From an uncultured Holophagaceae bacterium (GTDB lineage: Bacteria > Acidobacteriota > Holophagae > Holophagales > Holophagaceae), in contig CAISFO010000037.1 of assembly GCA_903884655.1 (NCBI GenBank), forward strand, positions 1-64,000: 64,000 nt of DNA. Reading direction: 5' to 3'. The position numbers and the translations under genes were made by a program. Of the stretch, positions 1 to 9,807 are shown in pieces. Numbering within the stretch: position 1 is the stretch's first letter; every line of letters starts with the position of its first letter. The notes below the pieces were generated by a model. It did not search any database and was not told the DNA's origin. It saw only the letters and a program-made list of their open reading frames with translations.

Positions 1-100
1 AACACCTCGAAAGCATTGGGCTGGGGTGAAGCGCATTTTCACAGGTGCTGTGAATCCTAGCAGTAGGGAATTGACCTTCTTACTGGTGATATAGCCTATC

Positions 101-847
101 TTAAGTAAGGTTCAAGCTGCTGAACCTCACGGATTCAGGATAGAGCCGCTTGTTGTCGAAGGTGAAGAACAGCGGACTGATCGACTCCTTGAAGTTGGTG
201 GTGAGGATGGGCTTGAAGGGATCACTTTCCTTGTCCCGGTAGAGCAGGGAGGAACTCACCCCATCCGTGGTCGTGGCCAGGCGCAATCGGCCCTCGTGGT
301 CCGTGACCCATCCGGTGATGTTTCCGGGGTTCTGGGCCAACAGGGTCTCCAGCCCCGTCTTCACATCCACTCTGAACACATCGAAGACCTGGGGGTCCCG
401 ACGGTTGTGGGAAAGCAGCAGGTGGTGGTCGTCATCCTGGAGGACATCCACGACCTCCGCTCTCAATTTATCCCCTGGGGTCAGGTCCTTCAGGTCCTTT
501 CCGGACAGGTCCACACTAACCAGGTGGAAGTTCTCGTCCCCGCCGAAATCCTTCAAGTACAGGATCCGGTTCCCTTTCCAGAAATAGCTCGATATGTCCC
601 GCGCTGTTTCCGAGGTGACTCGGGTCTCCGGTCCCCCGGCCAAGGGCCGGACGAACACGTTCATACGTTTCTCGAAGGGGGCCATCCAGCTCAAGTAGGT
701 CCCATCCGGAGAGATCGCGAACCCTGCCTTCTCTGGATTCCGGAAGAAATCCTGCAGGGTCGGAGGAGCCGCAGCCACCGGCGTGGGGACAAGGACACAG
801 CCAAGGGCAAGCCCAAGGAGCAGGGTCCGGATGGAAACCCGTGACAT
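101..847 (-). pseudogene. S9 prolyl-oligopeptidase family protein, N-terminal fragment
   Basis: The 248-residue reading frame starts with a signal peptide (about residues 1-26, ending PVAAA). It continues with the beta-propeller type repeats (SPDGTYLSW, GNRILYLKD, DNKRLY) that precede the catalytic domain in dipeptidyl-peptidase/acylaminoacyl-peptidase S9 proteins. Family members are usually 600-700 residues, with the Ser-Asp-His alpha/beta-hydrolase domain in the C-terminal half, and that half is absent. Similarity stops abruptly after the FDNKRLY motif (near base 135), and 12 unrelated residues lead to a stop. Neither other frame continues the family, so this looks like truncation by rearrangement or insertion rather than a simple frameshift. 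It is likely inactive as a peptidase. The family call is firm; the cause of the break lies outside the window. Confidence 0.8.
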
Positions 848-1151
848 GGGACCTCCGTAGATGTTTGGGAACTGTGCTATGGCCTTGGCCGACAGCCCCC
901 AGATTGAATGGATGCCTCAGATTACGACCCGTCCTGCTTCGGGGTTAGTCGTAATAAAAGGATCCGACCGGGGGATTTCCCAGAGTCGGATCATGGAATC
1001 ATGATGGCGTCATGACAAGCGGCGGCCAGCAAGGGTTGGGTCCGTCGCTCGGACTCAGGACTTCGCCCGCTTCTCCGGCTTCCTCTTCGCATCCGTTGGA
1101 AGTCAAGGTGCCACCCGCAATCGGATGCGGAGACACATGCCTGAGGCTTGG
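848..1151. other. Intergenic gap with an 8-bp dyad and a relict typA tail
   Basis: This 304-bp stretch has no convincing gene. It holds a perfect dyad, GATCCGAC at 961-968 and GTCGGATC at 985-992, with a 16-base spacer. The dyad could be a transcription stop or a protein site, but there is no T-run. At 1055-1099 there is a second, degenerate copy of the typA 3' end (separate entry). Promoter elements for the leftward peptidase fragment should lie just right of 847, but I see no strong -10/-35 pair. Confidence 0.5.
1055..1099 (-). repeat. Relict copy of the typA 3' end
   Basis: On the minus strand this stretch encodes TDAKRKPEKRAKS followed by TGA. The intact typA 55 bp upstream ends TNERKKSEKRADA followed by TAG. 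The two tails align without gaps: six of 13 residues are identical and several others are conservative. They share the 14-mer cgcccgcttctccg (1064-1077 and 1161-1174). It reads as the leftover end of a duplicated or replaced typA gene. It has no start codon of its own and is not expected to be expressed as a protein. Confidence 0.55.
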
Positions 1152-2978
<1,827 letters not shown>

Positions 2979-3121
2979 GACTTCCTTGTTGGCCCAGGCA
3001 TAGGGCGGGCAGAACCCTCGATTTTACCAGAGATCCCGCCCATTTCCGAGCAGGGATTGCATCCCCTTCCATTGTCAGCCCAGGGGACTAAGATAAGCGG
3101 ACCCACCCCCGGGAGAACGCC

Positions 3122-4360
3122 ATGCACATCAACGAACTGCTCACTGTGGTTTGCGAGCAGGGCGCCAGCGACCTCCACCTCAAGGTCGGCAACCACCCCA
3201 TCGCCCGCATCCGGGGCAAGCTCACCCCCATGACCCAGTTCAAGCGGCTGGTCCAGGAGGACACCATCGCCATGGCCTACGCGATCATGGCCAGCGACAA
3301 GCAGAAGGGGAAGTTCAAAGAGAACCTCGACATCGACATCGCCTACTCGGTGCCCAGCCTGGGACGCTTCCGCTGCAACATCTTCAACCAGCGCGGCACC
3401 GTGGGTCTGGTGCTCCGGGTGATCCCCCGGAAGATCTACACCATCGATGACCTGATGCTCCCCAAGGTCCTCAAGACCATCTGCCAGGAGCAGCGTGGCC
3501 TGGTGCTGGTGACGGGCACCACCGGCTCAGGCAAGTCCACCACCCTGGCGGCCATGATCGACCTCATCAACGCCACCCGCACCGAGCACATCCTCACCAT
3601 CGAGGACCCCATCGAATACCTGCACCGGGACAACCTCAGCATCGTGAACCAGCGGGAGGTGGAAGCCGACTGCAGGACCTTCTCCACCGCCCTGCGCGCC
3701 GCCCTCCGCCAGGACCCGGACGTGATCCTGGTGGGTGAGATGCGCGACCTGGAGACCATCGAGACGGCCCTCCACGCCGCGGAGACCGGCCACCTGGTCT
3801 TCAGCACCCTGCACACCCTGGATGCGACCGAAACCATCAACCGGGTCATCTCCGTCTTCCCGCCCCACCACCAGAAGCAGATCCGCCTGCAGATGTCCGC
3901 CGTGCTCAGGGGCATCATCTCCCAGCGGCTCGTGCCCCGGGCGGATGGCCAGGGTCGCGTGCCCGCCGTGGAGGTCCTGGTGGCAACGGAGACCGTGCGG
4001 TCCTGCATCGAAGACAAGGACAAGACCAAGATGCTGAAGGACGTCATCGCCGCCGGCACAGCCCAATACGGCATGCAGACCTTCGACCAGAGCCTTTATT
4101 TCCTGCTCAAGCAGGGACTCATCACCGAAGAGGAGGCCCTCCTCCGGGCCACGAACGTGGGCGAGTTCAAGCTTCGCCTGGAGGGCGTCATGGCCACCTC
4201 CGACATGGCGAAAGCCAATATGGAACGGGGAATGTCCATTGCCCAGGGCAGTGGCCGGGAGTCCAACGGGCCGCCACCTCCGCCCATCCTGCCCCAATCT
4301 CCGGGGATACCCATGGCCATGCCCCCGGTACCCGATGTAAAAATCACCCTGGCACGTTGA
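3122..4360 (+). CDS. pilT: Type IV pilus retraction ATPase PilT
   Basis: This is a 412-residue cytoplasmic hexameric ATPase that drives type IV pilus retraction (twitching motility). The N-terminal PAS-like domain (SDLHLKVGNHP) is followed by Walker A GTTGSGKST at residues 132-140, an Asp box (TIEDPIEYLH), Walker B (PDVILVGEMRD) and a His box (HLVFSTLHTLDATETINR). The C-terminal QTFDQSLYFLLKQGLI segment is PilT-type rather than PilB-type. The last ~50 residues are Pro-rich and longer than in the shortest PilT proteins. A GGGAG-type ribosome site precedes the ATG. An HU/IHF gene follows on the same strand. The Che operon with a PilZ protein a few kb away may act on the same motility system (inference). 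Confidence 0.95.
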   Translation: MHINELLTVVCEQGASDLHLKVGNHPIARIRGKLTPMTQFKRLVQEDTIAMAYAIMASDKQKGKFKENLDIDIAYSVPSLGRFRCNIFNQRGTVGLVLRVIPRKIYTIDDLMLPKVLKTICQEQRGLVLVTGTTGSGKSTTLAAMIDLINATRTEHILTIEDPIEYLHRDNLSIVNQREVEADCRTFSTALRAALRQDPDVILVGEMRDLETIETALHAAETGHLVFSTLHTLDATETINRVISVFPPHHQKQIRLQMSAVLRGIISQRLVPRADGQGRVPAVEVLVATETVRSCIEDKDKTKMLKDVIAAGTAQYGMQTFDQSLYFLLKQGLITEEEALLRATNVGEFKLRLEGVMATSDMAKANMERGMSIAQGSGRESNGPPPPPILPQSPGIPMAMPPVPDVKITLAR

Positions 4361-4409
4361 CAGTCCTTCCCCTATTCTGGCTCTCCCACCCTACGGTCCG
4401 AGGTTTCCG

Positions 4410-4685
4410 ATGATCAAGATCGACATCGCCAATTCGCTGATGAAGGTTCATCCCTGCTCGCGCGCCACAGCCCTCCAGGTGGTGGACCTGCTCACCGAGC
4501 GGTTGAAGGATGCCCTTCTCAACGGCCACCGCATCGAGATCCGCGGCTTCGGCGTCTTCGAGCCCCGGCCCCGCAAGCGCGGCATGGGCCGCAACATCAA
4601 GACCGGCGCCAGTGTCCAGATTCCGAAGGGCAAGAGCATTCGCTTCAAGCCGGGCAAGGGACTTCGGGAGATCGAGGTCGAATAG
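4410..4685 (+). CDS. HU/IHF family DNA-binding protein
   Basis: This is a 91-residue histone-like protein of the HU/IHF fold that binds and bends DNA as a dimer. The signature is the beta-arm region (GFGVFEPRPRKRGMGRNIKT) with the intercalation loop around TGASVQIPKGKSIRFKPGK. Residues are more IHF-like than HU-like (RIEIRGFGVFE), but alpha or beta cannot be assigned. It starts 49 bp after pilT; a TTGACA hexamer overlapping the pilT stop could be a -35 element. A hairpin follows the gene. Confidence 0.93.
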   Translation: MIKIDIANSLMKVHPCSRATALQVVDLLTERLKDALLNGHRIEIRGFGVFEPRPRKRGMGRNIKTGASVQIPKGKSIRFKPGKGLREIEVE

Positions 4686-4694
4686 CCGTTTCAG

Positions 4695-4718
4695 CGCTCG
4701 ACGCAAGCGCGTTGAGCG
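4695..4718 (+). terminator. Hairpin downstream of the HU/IHF gene
   Basis: CGCTCGACGC pairs with GCGTTGAGCG around an AAGC loop, a 10-bp stem with one mismatch. There is no clean U-tract, so it may be a weak terminator or an mRNA-stabilising stem before the next gene at 4747. Confidence 0.35.
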
Positions 4719-4746
4719 AGGGCGAAAAGCGGAGGACAATGGGCGG

Positions 4747-5016
4747 ATGGAAGAATCCCCTCGCCTTGACATCGTCTATCCGTTCCGGGTGCCCATGAAG
4801 ATCATCGGGCGCCTGGAAGAGCTGCGCCCCGAGATGGTCATGGAACTGATCCTCGCCCACCTGGGGCCCCAGGCCGAAGGGGATGAGCAGCATCAGTCCA
4901 ACTGCAAAGGCTCCTTCATCAGCTACACCTTCTGGATCACCCTGCCCCACGATCAGGCCGAGACGCCCCTGCGGGAGGCCATCCAGAAGCTGCCGGGGGT
5001 GGTGATGCAGCTCTGA
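4747..5016 (+). CDS. DUF493/YbeD-like small protein
   Basis: This is an 89-residue protein with the DUF493 (YbeD) ferredoxin-like fold pattern. It has an N-terminal YPFRVPMKIIG strand, a central segment of alternating charge, and the C-terminal LREAIQKLPGVVMQL typical of the family. In enterobacteria the family sits beside lipoate genes and is thought to be a small regulatory or ligand-binding domain, but no activity is established. The ATG at 4747 is used because the longer frame upstream runs out of phase through the HU gene and has no ribosome site. Confidence 0.75.
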   Translation: MEESPRLDIVYPFRVPMKIIGRLEELRPEMVMELILAHLGPQAEGDEQHQSNCKGSFISYTFWITLPHDQAETPLREAIQKLPGVVMQL

Positions 5017-5022
5017 AAAGCC

Positions 5023-5104
5023 AACGCAAAGGCGCGGAGACGCGAAGAAGGACCCGCAAGCCTGAATCCAGTCCTTCCCTATGCGCCTCTGGGTCTTTGC
5101 GGTG
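5023..5104. repeat. GCAAAG/CTTTGC intergenic palindrome
   Basis: An imperfect palindrome fills the gap between the DUF493 gene and asnS. The left arm (about 5023-5053) contains GCAAAGGCGCGGAGACGC and AAGGAC; the right arm (about 5071-5104) contains GTCCTT, GCGCCTC and CTTTGC. Repeats of this kind occur between genes in many genomes. It sits between convergent genes and may stop transcription on both strands. Confidence 0.6.
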
Positions 5105-5116
5105 ATCAGTTGATCT

Positions 5117-6418
5117 TTAAGGCCGCAGCGTCCCCATCATTCGAGGGTACGGAATCGTTTCCCGCACATGCGGCAGTCGGCAGATCCACGCCACGGCCCG
5201 CTCCAGGCCCATGCCGAAGCCGGCGTGGGGGACGCTGCCGTACTTGCGGACATCCAGGTACCACTCGTAGTCGGCGCGGTTGAGCTGGTGGTGCTCGATC
5301 TGTTCCAGGAGGAACTGGAGGCTGGAGGCGCGCTCGCCGCCACCGATGACCTCGCCGTAGCCCTCCGGGGCCAGCAGGTCGGCGCCCAGGGCCAGCTTGG
5401 GGTCCAGGGGATCGGGTTCCATGTAGAAGGCCTTGAAGACCTTCGGGAAGCGATGCACCCAGAGGGGCCGGTCCGTGGCGTTCATCAGGATGGTCTCGTC
5501 GTCGTTGCCGAAGTCCTCGCCCCACTGGATGTCGCTGCCCAGCGCCTTCAGCTTCTCCACGGCCTCGGTGTAGGTCATGCGGTCGAAGTTGTTGGCCAGG
5601 GCCGTCTCCAGGGGCGCCTGGTCGCGCTCGAGGATCTTCAGCTCCTCCTGGCGGCCCTCCAGCACCCGCTGGATGAGGAACTTGGTCATGCGCTCACCCA
5701 GGACCATCACGTCCTCCAGGTGGGCAAAGGCCACTTCCGGCTCCACCATCCAGAACTCGGTAAGGTGGCGGCGGGTCTTGCTCTTCTCGGCCCGGAACGT
5801 GGGACCGAAGCAGTAGGTCTTGCCGAAGGCGGCGATGCCCGGCTCCTGGTAGAGCTGGCCCGACTGGCTGAGGAAGGCCATGCCCTCGTGGAAGTACTCG
5901 GTGCCGAAGAGGGTGCTGGTGCCTTCGCAGGCGCTGGGGGTGAGGATGGGGGCATCCAGAAGCGTGAAGCCGTCCTCATCGAAGAAATCGCGGATGCCCT
6001 TCACCAGGGTGTGGCGGATGCGGAGGATGGCCCACTGGCGCTTGCTGCGCAGCCAGAGGTGGCGGTTCTCCATGAGGAACTCGGTGCCGTGCTCCTTGGG
6101 CGTGATGGGGAAATCAGTGCTGCCGCCGATGAGCTCCATGGCTTTGACCAGCAGCTCGGGCTGGCCGGTCTTGGGGTGCTGCTGCACCACCCCGGTCACC
6201 GCGATGGCGGCCTCCTGGGTCAGCTTGCCGGCCAGCTCATAGCTGGCGGGATCCGCCTCGGCGGCACCCACCACGCACTGGACGAATCCGGAGCCGTCCC
6301 GCAGCTCGATGAAGCGGGTCTTGCTGGTGCGGGCATTGCGGACCCAGCCCCGCAGCCGGACGGTCTCGCCCACCTGGCCGGCGAGGAAGCGGACTTCGGT
6401 ATAGGGCTGGCTGCTCAC
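5117..6418 (-). CDS. asnS: Asparaginyl-tRNA synthetase
   Basis: This is a 433-residue class IIb aminoacyl-tRNA synthetase charging tRNA-Asn. An N-terminal OB-fold anticodon domain (VRLRGWVRNARTSKTRFIELRD, residues ~18-38) is followed by motif 1 (FFDEDGFTLLDAPILTPSACEG), motif 2 (FRAEKSKTRRHLTEFWMVEPE) and motif 3 (GFGMGLERAVAWI). The typical AsnRS C-terminus (PYPRMMGTLRP) fits AsnRS better than AspRS. Length is normal. A mobile remnant begins 60 bp upstream of the start, so the native promoter region has probably been altered. Confidence 0.96.
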   Translation of the reverse strand: MSSQPYTEVRFLAGQVGETVRLRGWVRNARTSKTRFIELRDGSGFVQCVVGAAEADPASYELAGKLTQEAAIAVTGVVQQHPKTGQPELLVKAMELIGGSTDFPITPKEHGTEFLMENRHLWLRSKRQWAILRIRHTLVKGIRDFFDEDGFTLLDAPILTPSACEGTSTLFGTEYFHEGMAFLSQSGQLYQEPGIAAFGKTYCFGPTFRAEKSKTRRHLTEFWMVEPEVAFAHLEDVMVLGERMTKFLIQRVLEGRQEELKILERDQAPLETALANNFDRMTYTEAVEKLKALGSDIQWGEDFGNDDETILMNATDRPLWVHRFPKVFKAFYMEPDPLDPKLALGADLLAPEGYGEVIGGGERASSLQFLLEQIEHHQLNRADYEWYLDVRKYGSVPHAGFGMGLERAVAWICRLPHVRETIPYPRMMGTLRP

Positions 6419-6477
6419 GGGGACTCCAGGGCCGAATCCTCCATTGTGCCCTGGGATGGGCTTCCGCTCCAGGGCTA

Positions 6478-6746
6478 GGGTCTGTATTCAAAGTGGGGTG
6501 CGGCCGCGCAAGGGGCGCCGCCCAAGCGAGACAAGGAAAGCGACGAAGGCAATAGCGGCACTATTGGCGAGGAGCTTGACGCAGTATCGCGCCAGGCGCC
6601 GCCCCTTGCCCTCAGGGACGGGGCCAGCCGCGCGCCCAGCTGCGTTGGCGGCCTTGAACGATGCACCACATCGCCCTGCGGCCACCGCCTTGCTGGATCA
6701 CGCGGCTGGACCCGTCGCGGCTCACACCCACTTTGAAAACAGACCC
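6478..6746. mobile_element. MITE-like element with 20-bp terminal inverted repeats
   Basis: The ends are GGGTCTGTATTCAAAGTGGG at 6478-6497 and its inverted partner at 6727-6746, with one mismatch in 20 (A/T at position 9). Both ends are flanked by TA (6476-6477 and 6747-6748), consistent with a 2-bp target duplication. The 269-bp element has no intact transposase. One minus-strand frame contains RRLARYCVKLLANSAAIAF, reminiscent of the C-terminal tail of IS5-family transposases, so this may be a deletion derivative of such an element (inference). The right TA and the adjacent C form the TAG stop of the chemotaxis gene next to it. Confidence 0.8.
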
Positions 6747-7684
6747 TATGCCTTCGGCTCCTGACGGAACTTCCCGCTGATGGCCCCCTGCATGCCCTTC
6801 AAGTGGACCATGACCCGCTCCAGCTTCTGCCTGGCGATGTCCTGGAACTGCATCTGCTGGATGAGGGCGAAGACGGCGTCCTGCATCTCCTGGTTGGTGC
6901 GTTCCAGGTCCGCGATATCCGCCTCGCGGCCCTGGAGTTTGCCCAGGTTGGCTTCCTGCTTGAGGAAGCCGATGCCCTGGAAGACCCTGTCGGTGCTGTG
7001 GAGCATGCCCTCCACCCGTTCCAGGACCTTGGCCATCTCCTGTTCCGTGTGGGAGATGGAGCTCTCGATCTGGGGAATCACCCGGTGTTCCGTATCCTGG
7101 GACGAGGGGGCCAGTTCGATCAGTTTCCGCAGGCCCTCATCCAGCCGCTCTTCCAGGCTGAGGGTGGCCAGCGCCGCCTTGCCATGGGCGCGCCCGATGC
7201 CGTGGTTGGCGATCATCGCCGCATCGAGCAGGGTGATCACCCGCTCGCCCTGGACGATGAAGCCCTCCACCCAGGCCCCGTCCATTCCCGCCAGCAGGGG
7301 GCTGGCCGGAACGATATCGCTTTCAGGGATGCTCACCACGGCATCGACCGCGTCCACCAGGAGGCCTGTGGCCGTCCCGGCGAGATCCAAGACCAGGATG
7401 GTGCCAACCTTCGAAGGATCCAGGGGCGGCATGGCCATCCGCACCCGCAGGTTCACCACCGGCACCACTCGCCCCCGCAGGTCGAGGATGCCCTCCACGG
7501 ACTTCGGCATGTGGGGCAGCTTGTTGAGCTCCCGGAACGGAGTGATCTCGGCGACGTGCTGCAGCTGGAGGCCGTAGACCCGGTCATTCAGGAAGAACGT
7601 CATGAACCGGTGCTGGACGGACTCCCGTCCTTCGGCGGCCACGCGGGCCTCCGAGGTGGACCTGGGCGCCGTGCCTTGGTTCAC
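6746..7684 (-). CDS. CheW domain fused to a CheZ-like phosphatase helix
   Basis: This is a 312-residue protein. Residues ~25-160 form a CheW adaptor domain (FFLNDRVYGLQLQHVAEITP, ILDLRGRVVPVVNLR). Residues ~175-305 are long helices ending in QMQFQDIARQKLERVMVHL. The D282-x3-Q286 pair and its surroundings match the CheZ active-site signature (D143/Q147 of E. coli CheZ). It may therefore couple the CheA array to dephosphorylation of CheY-P (inference). The GTG start at 7684 overlaps the cheA stop (GTGA), so translation is coupled, and it is the last gene of the operon. The stop codon is completed by the flanking TA of the MITE-like element, so the original C-terminus may have been different. 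Confidence 0.85.
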   Translation of the reverse strand: MNQGTAPRSTSEARVAAEGRESVQHRFMTFFLNDRVYGLQLQHVAEITPFRELNKLPHMPKSVEGILDLRGRVVPVVNLRVRMAMPPLDPSKVGTILVLDLAGTATGLLVDAVDAVVSIPESDIVPASPLLAGMDGAWVEGFIVQGERVITLLDAAMIANHGIGRAHGKAALATLSLEERLDEGLRKLIELAPSSQDTEHRVIPQIESSISHTEQEMAKVLERVEGMLHSTDRVFQGIGFLKQEANLGKLQGREADIADLERTNQEMQDAVFALIQQMQFQDIARQKLERVMVHLKGMQGAISGKFRQEPKA

Positions 7685-9807
7685 ACGGCCTCCTGGACGG
7701 CAAGCTGCAGCAGCTCGGAGGGATCCAGGATCAGGACCACCCCGCCATCGCCCATGATGGAAGCGCCACTGATGCCGGGCAGGCTGGCCAGATAGGGCGC
7801 CAGGGGCTTGATGACCACTTCCTGGCGGCGGACGAAAGCGTCCACCACGATCCCCATGCGCCGGCCGGCCGCGGAGACCACCACGACGGACATGCCCTCG
7901 GACTCGTCCAAAGCCTGGTCCCCGATGGGCGATTTCAACAGGTGGGTGAGACGGCACACGCCGAGCACCTCTCCGCGCAGGTTGATGGCCTGGCGGCTCG
8001 TGAGGTGGGAGATGCTGTCCGGCGGAATGATGAGGGTCTCTTCCACGGAGGTGCCGGGCAGGGCGAAGACCTGGTTGCCGCTCCGCACCAGCAGCGCATC
8101 GATGATGGCCAGGGTGAGGGGCAGCTTGATGGTGAAGATGGAACCCTTGCCCACGGTGGAACGGACTCCCACGCGGCCGTTCAGCTTGCGGACATTGGAG
8201 CGCACCACATCCATGCCCACACCCCGTCCGGAGATGTCGGTCACCTTGGCGGCAGTGCTGAACCCGGGGGCGAAAATGAGCTCGATCACTTCCTCGTCCG
8301 ACATGCCGTCGGCTTGATCCCGGGTCATCAAACCCTTCTCCACGGCCTTGGCGCGGATGACGGCGGGGTCGATGCCCTTGCCATCGTCCTCGATCTCCAC
8401 GATCACACTGTCGCCCTCGTGGCGGGCCCTGAGGATCACGGTCCCCACTTCCGATTTGCCTGCTTTCACCCGGGCCTCGGGCAGCTCGATCCCGTGGTCG
8501 GCGCTGTTGCGGATGAGGTGGATCATCGGATCGCCCAGCTCTTCGATGATGCTCTTGTCGATTTCGGTGTCCTCGCCCACCAGCTGCAGGTCGATCTTCT
8601 TGCCGCTGTTCTTGGCCAGGTCCCGGAGCATGCGCGGGAACTTGGAGAAGACCGTCTTGACTGGCACCATGCGGATGCCCAGCACCGAGGACTGGATCTC
8701 CTTGCTGACCTGGTCCAGGTGCACAGAAGCATGGGCCAGTTCCTTCGCCACACCGGCCGCCTGGTGGCCATTCACCATGGGCACGAGACGCTCGACCAGA
8801 TGGCTGATCATGGTCTTGCTGATGATCAGCTCGGCCACGATGTTCATGAACTGTTCCAGCTTGGCCTGGCTCACGCGGATGGTGTCGGAGGTACTCTTGT
8901 CGTCCGAGCCGCGACGACCGGTCTTCCTCCGATCCTCGGCCGTGGAACCATCACCCGCCGCAGCCACACCCTCTGTGGCGGTCCCCGGCACCGCGACCTC
9001 CCCCAGGGCCAGCGGGTAGTAGGTGATGGTGGCGTTGGTGATGCCCTTGAAGACCTTCCGGATCTCCTCGATGGGTTCCGAAGCCTCGATGAGCATCACC
9101 AGATCGAGGTAGAAGGCCTTGGGATCAAAGGCATCCAGATCCACCAGTGGCAGTCTCGGCAGCATCTGGGAATGGAGCAGGTGCCCCACCAGCTCGACCA
9201 TCTGCAGCATGGAGAAGGGGTTGAAGGCAGTGCCGTAGATGGCCCCCGCCAGTTCGACATGGATGCCGAGGACACTCTTGGCTTGGGAAAGCGCCTTGGC
9301 GGCAGCCTTCTGTCCGGCCTCGTTGACGCCTGAAAGGGCTGGGGGCAGGTTCAATTCCCCCGTGGCGGCCGCGGCAGGCGCGGCTGCACTGGCGACTTCG
9401 CCCTTCTTCAGCAGCTCCAGGTTCCGGATGAGTTCGCTGGGGTCCGGGTCCTCGGCCGTGCCCTGCTTGCGGACCTGCACCCGCACATCGTCGACCAGGA
9501 CCTTGAGCATGTCCACGGTCTCGAACAGCAGTTCCATGACCCGCTCCGTGAGCTCCATGCGGGACTTGCGCAGATCGTCCAGCACGTTCTCGCCCATGTG
9601 GGCCACGGACAGGACCTTCTGCAGCCCCAGGAACCCGGCGGCGCCCTTGATGGTGTGGACGCTGCGGAAAATGGCGTTCAGCAGGTCCAGGTCGCCTGGC
9701 GACTCTTCCAGGGCCAGGAAGTTGGTCTCGATCTGCTCGAAATGCTCCTGCGCCTCGACGAGGAAATCCTCGTAGAAGCTGGGATCGTCGAGGGCGAATT
9801 CACTCAT
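7681..9807 (-). CDS. cheA: Chemotaxis histidine kinase CheA
   Basis: This is a 708-residue hybrid-free CheA. The P1 HPt domain carries the phosphoacceptor H51 in SVHTIKGAAGF. A second region (~175-265) looks like a degenerate P2/helper domain. P3 dimerisation is IRVSQAKLEQFMNIVAELIISK. P4 ATPase has N box LIRNSADHGIE, G1 DDGKGID and G2 GRGVGMDVV, and P5 CheW-like follows (LLVRSGNQVFALPG onward). It phosphorylates the CheY of the same operon. Its ATG overlaps the stop of the upstream triple-CheW gene (ATGA), and its own stop overlaps the next start. No receptor, cheR or cheB is in the operon. Confidence 0.95.
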   Translation of the reverse strand: MSEFALDDPSFYEDFLVEAQEHFEQIETNFLALEESPGDLDLLNAIFRSVHTIKGAAGFLGLQKVLSVAHMGENVLDDLRKSRMELTERVMELLFETVDMLKVLVDDVRVQVRKQGTAEDPDPSELIRNLELLKKGEVASAAAPAAAATGELNLPPALSGVNEAGQKAAAKALSQAKSVLGIHVELAGAIYGTAFNPFSMLQMVELVGHLLHSQMLPRLPLVDLDAFDPKAFYLDLVMLIEASEPIEEIRKVFKGITNATITYYPLALGEVAVPGTATEGVAAAGDGSTAEDRRKTGRRGSDDKSTSDTIRVSQAKLEQFMNIVAELIISKTMISHLVERLVPMVNGHQAAGVAKELAHASVHLDQVSKEIQSSVLGIRMVPVKTVFSKFPRMLRDLAKNSGKKIDLQLVGEDTEIDKSIIEELGDPMIHLIRNSADHGIELPEARVKAGKSEVGTVILRARHEGDSVIVEIEDDGKGIDPAVIRAKAVEKGLMTRDQADGMSDEEVIELIFAPGFSTAAKVTDISGRGVGMDVVRSNVRKLNGRVGVRSTVGKGSIFTIKLPLTLAIIDALLVRSGNQVFALPGTSVEETLIIPPDSISHLTSRQAINLRGEVLGVCRLTHLLKSPIGDQALDESEGMSVVVVSAAGRRMGIVVDAFVRRQEVVIKPLAPYLASLPGISGASIMGDGGVVLILDPSELLQLAVQEAV

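Noticed and set aside
2990..3121. TTGTCA and TAAGAT before pilT as a promoter
   Set aside because: The spacing (11 bases) is far from the usual 16-18; not called.
5168..6478. 436-residue plus-strand frame opposite asnS
   Set aside because: asnS is unmistakable on the minus strand; the frame is a shadow.
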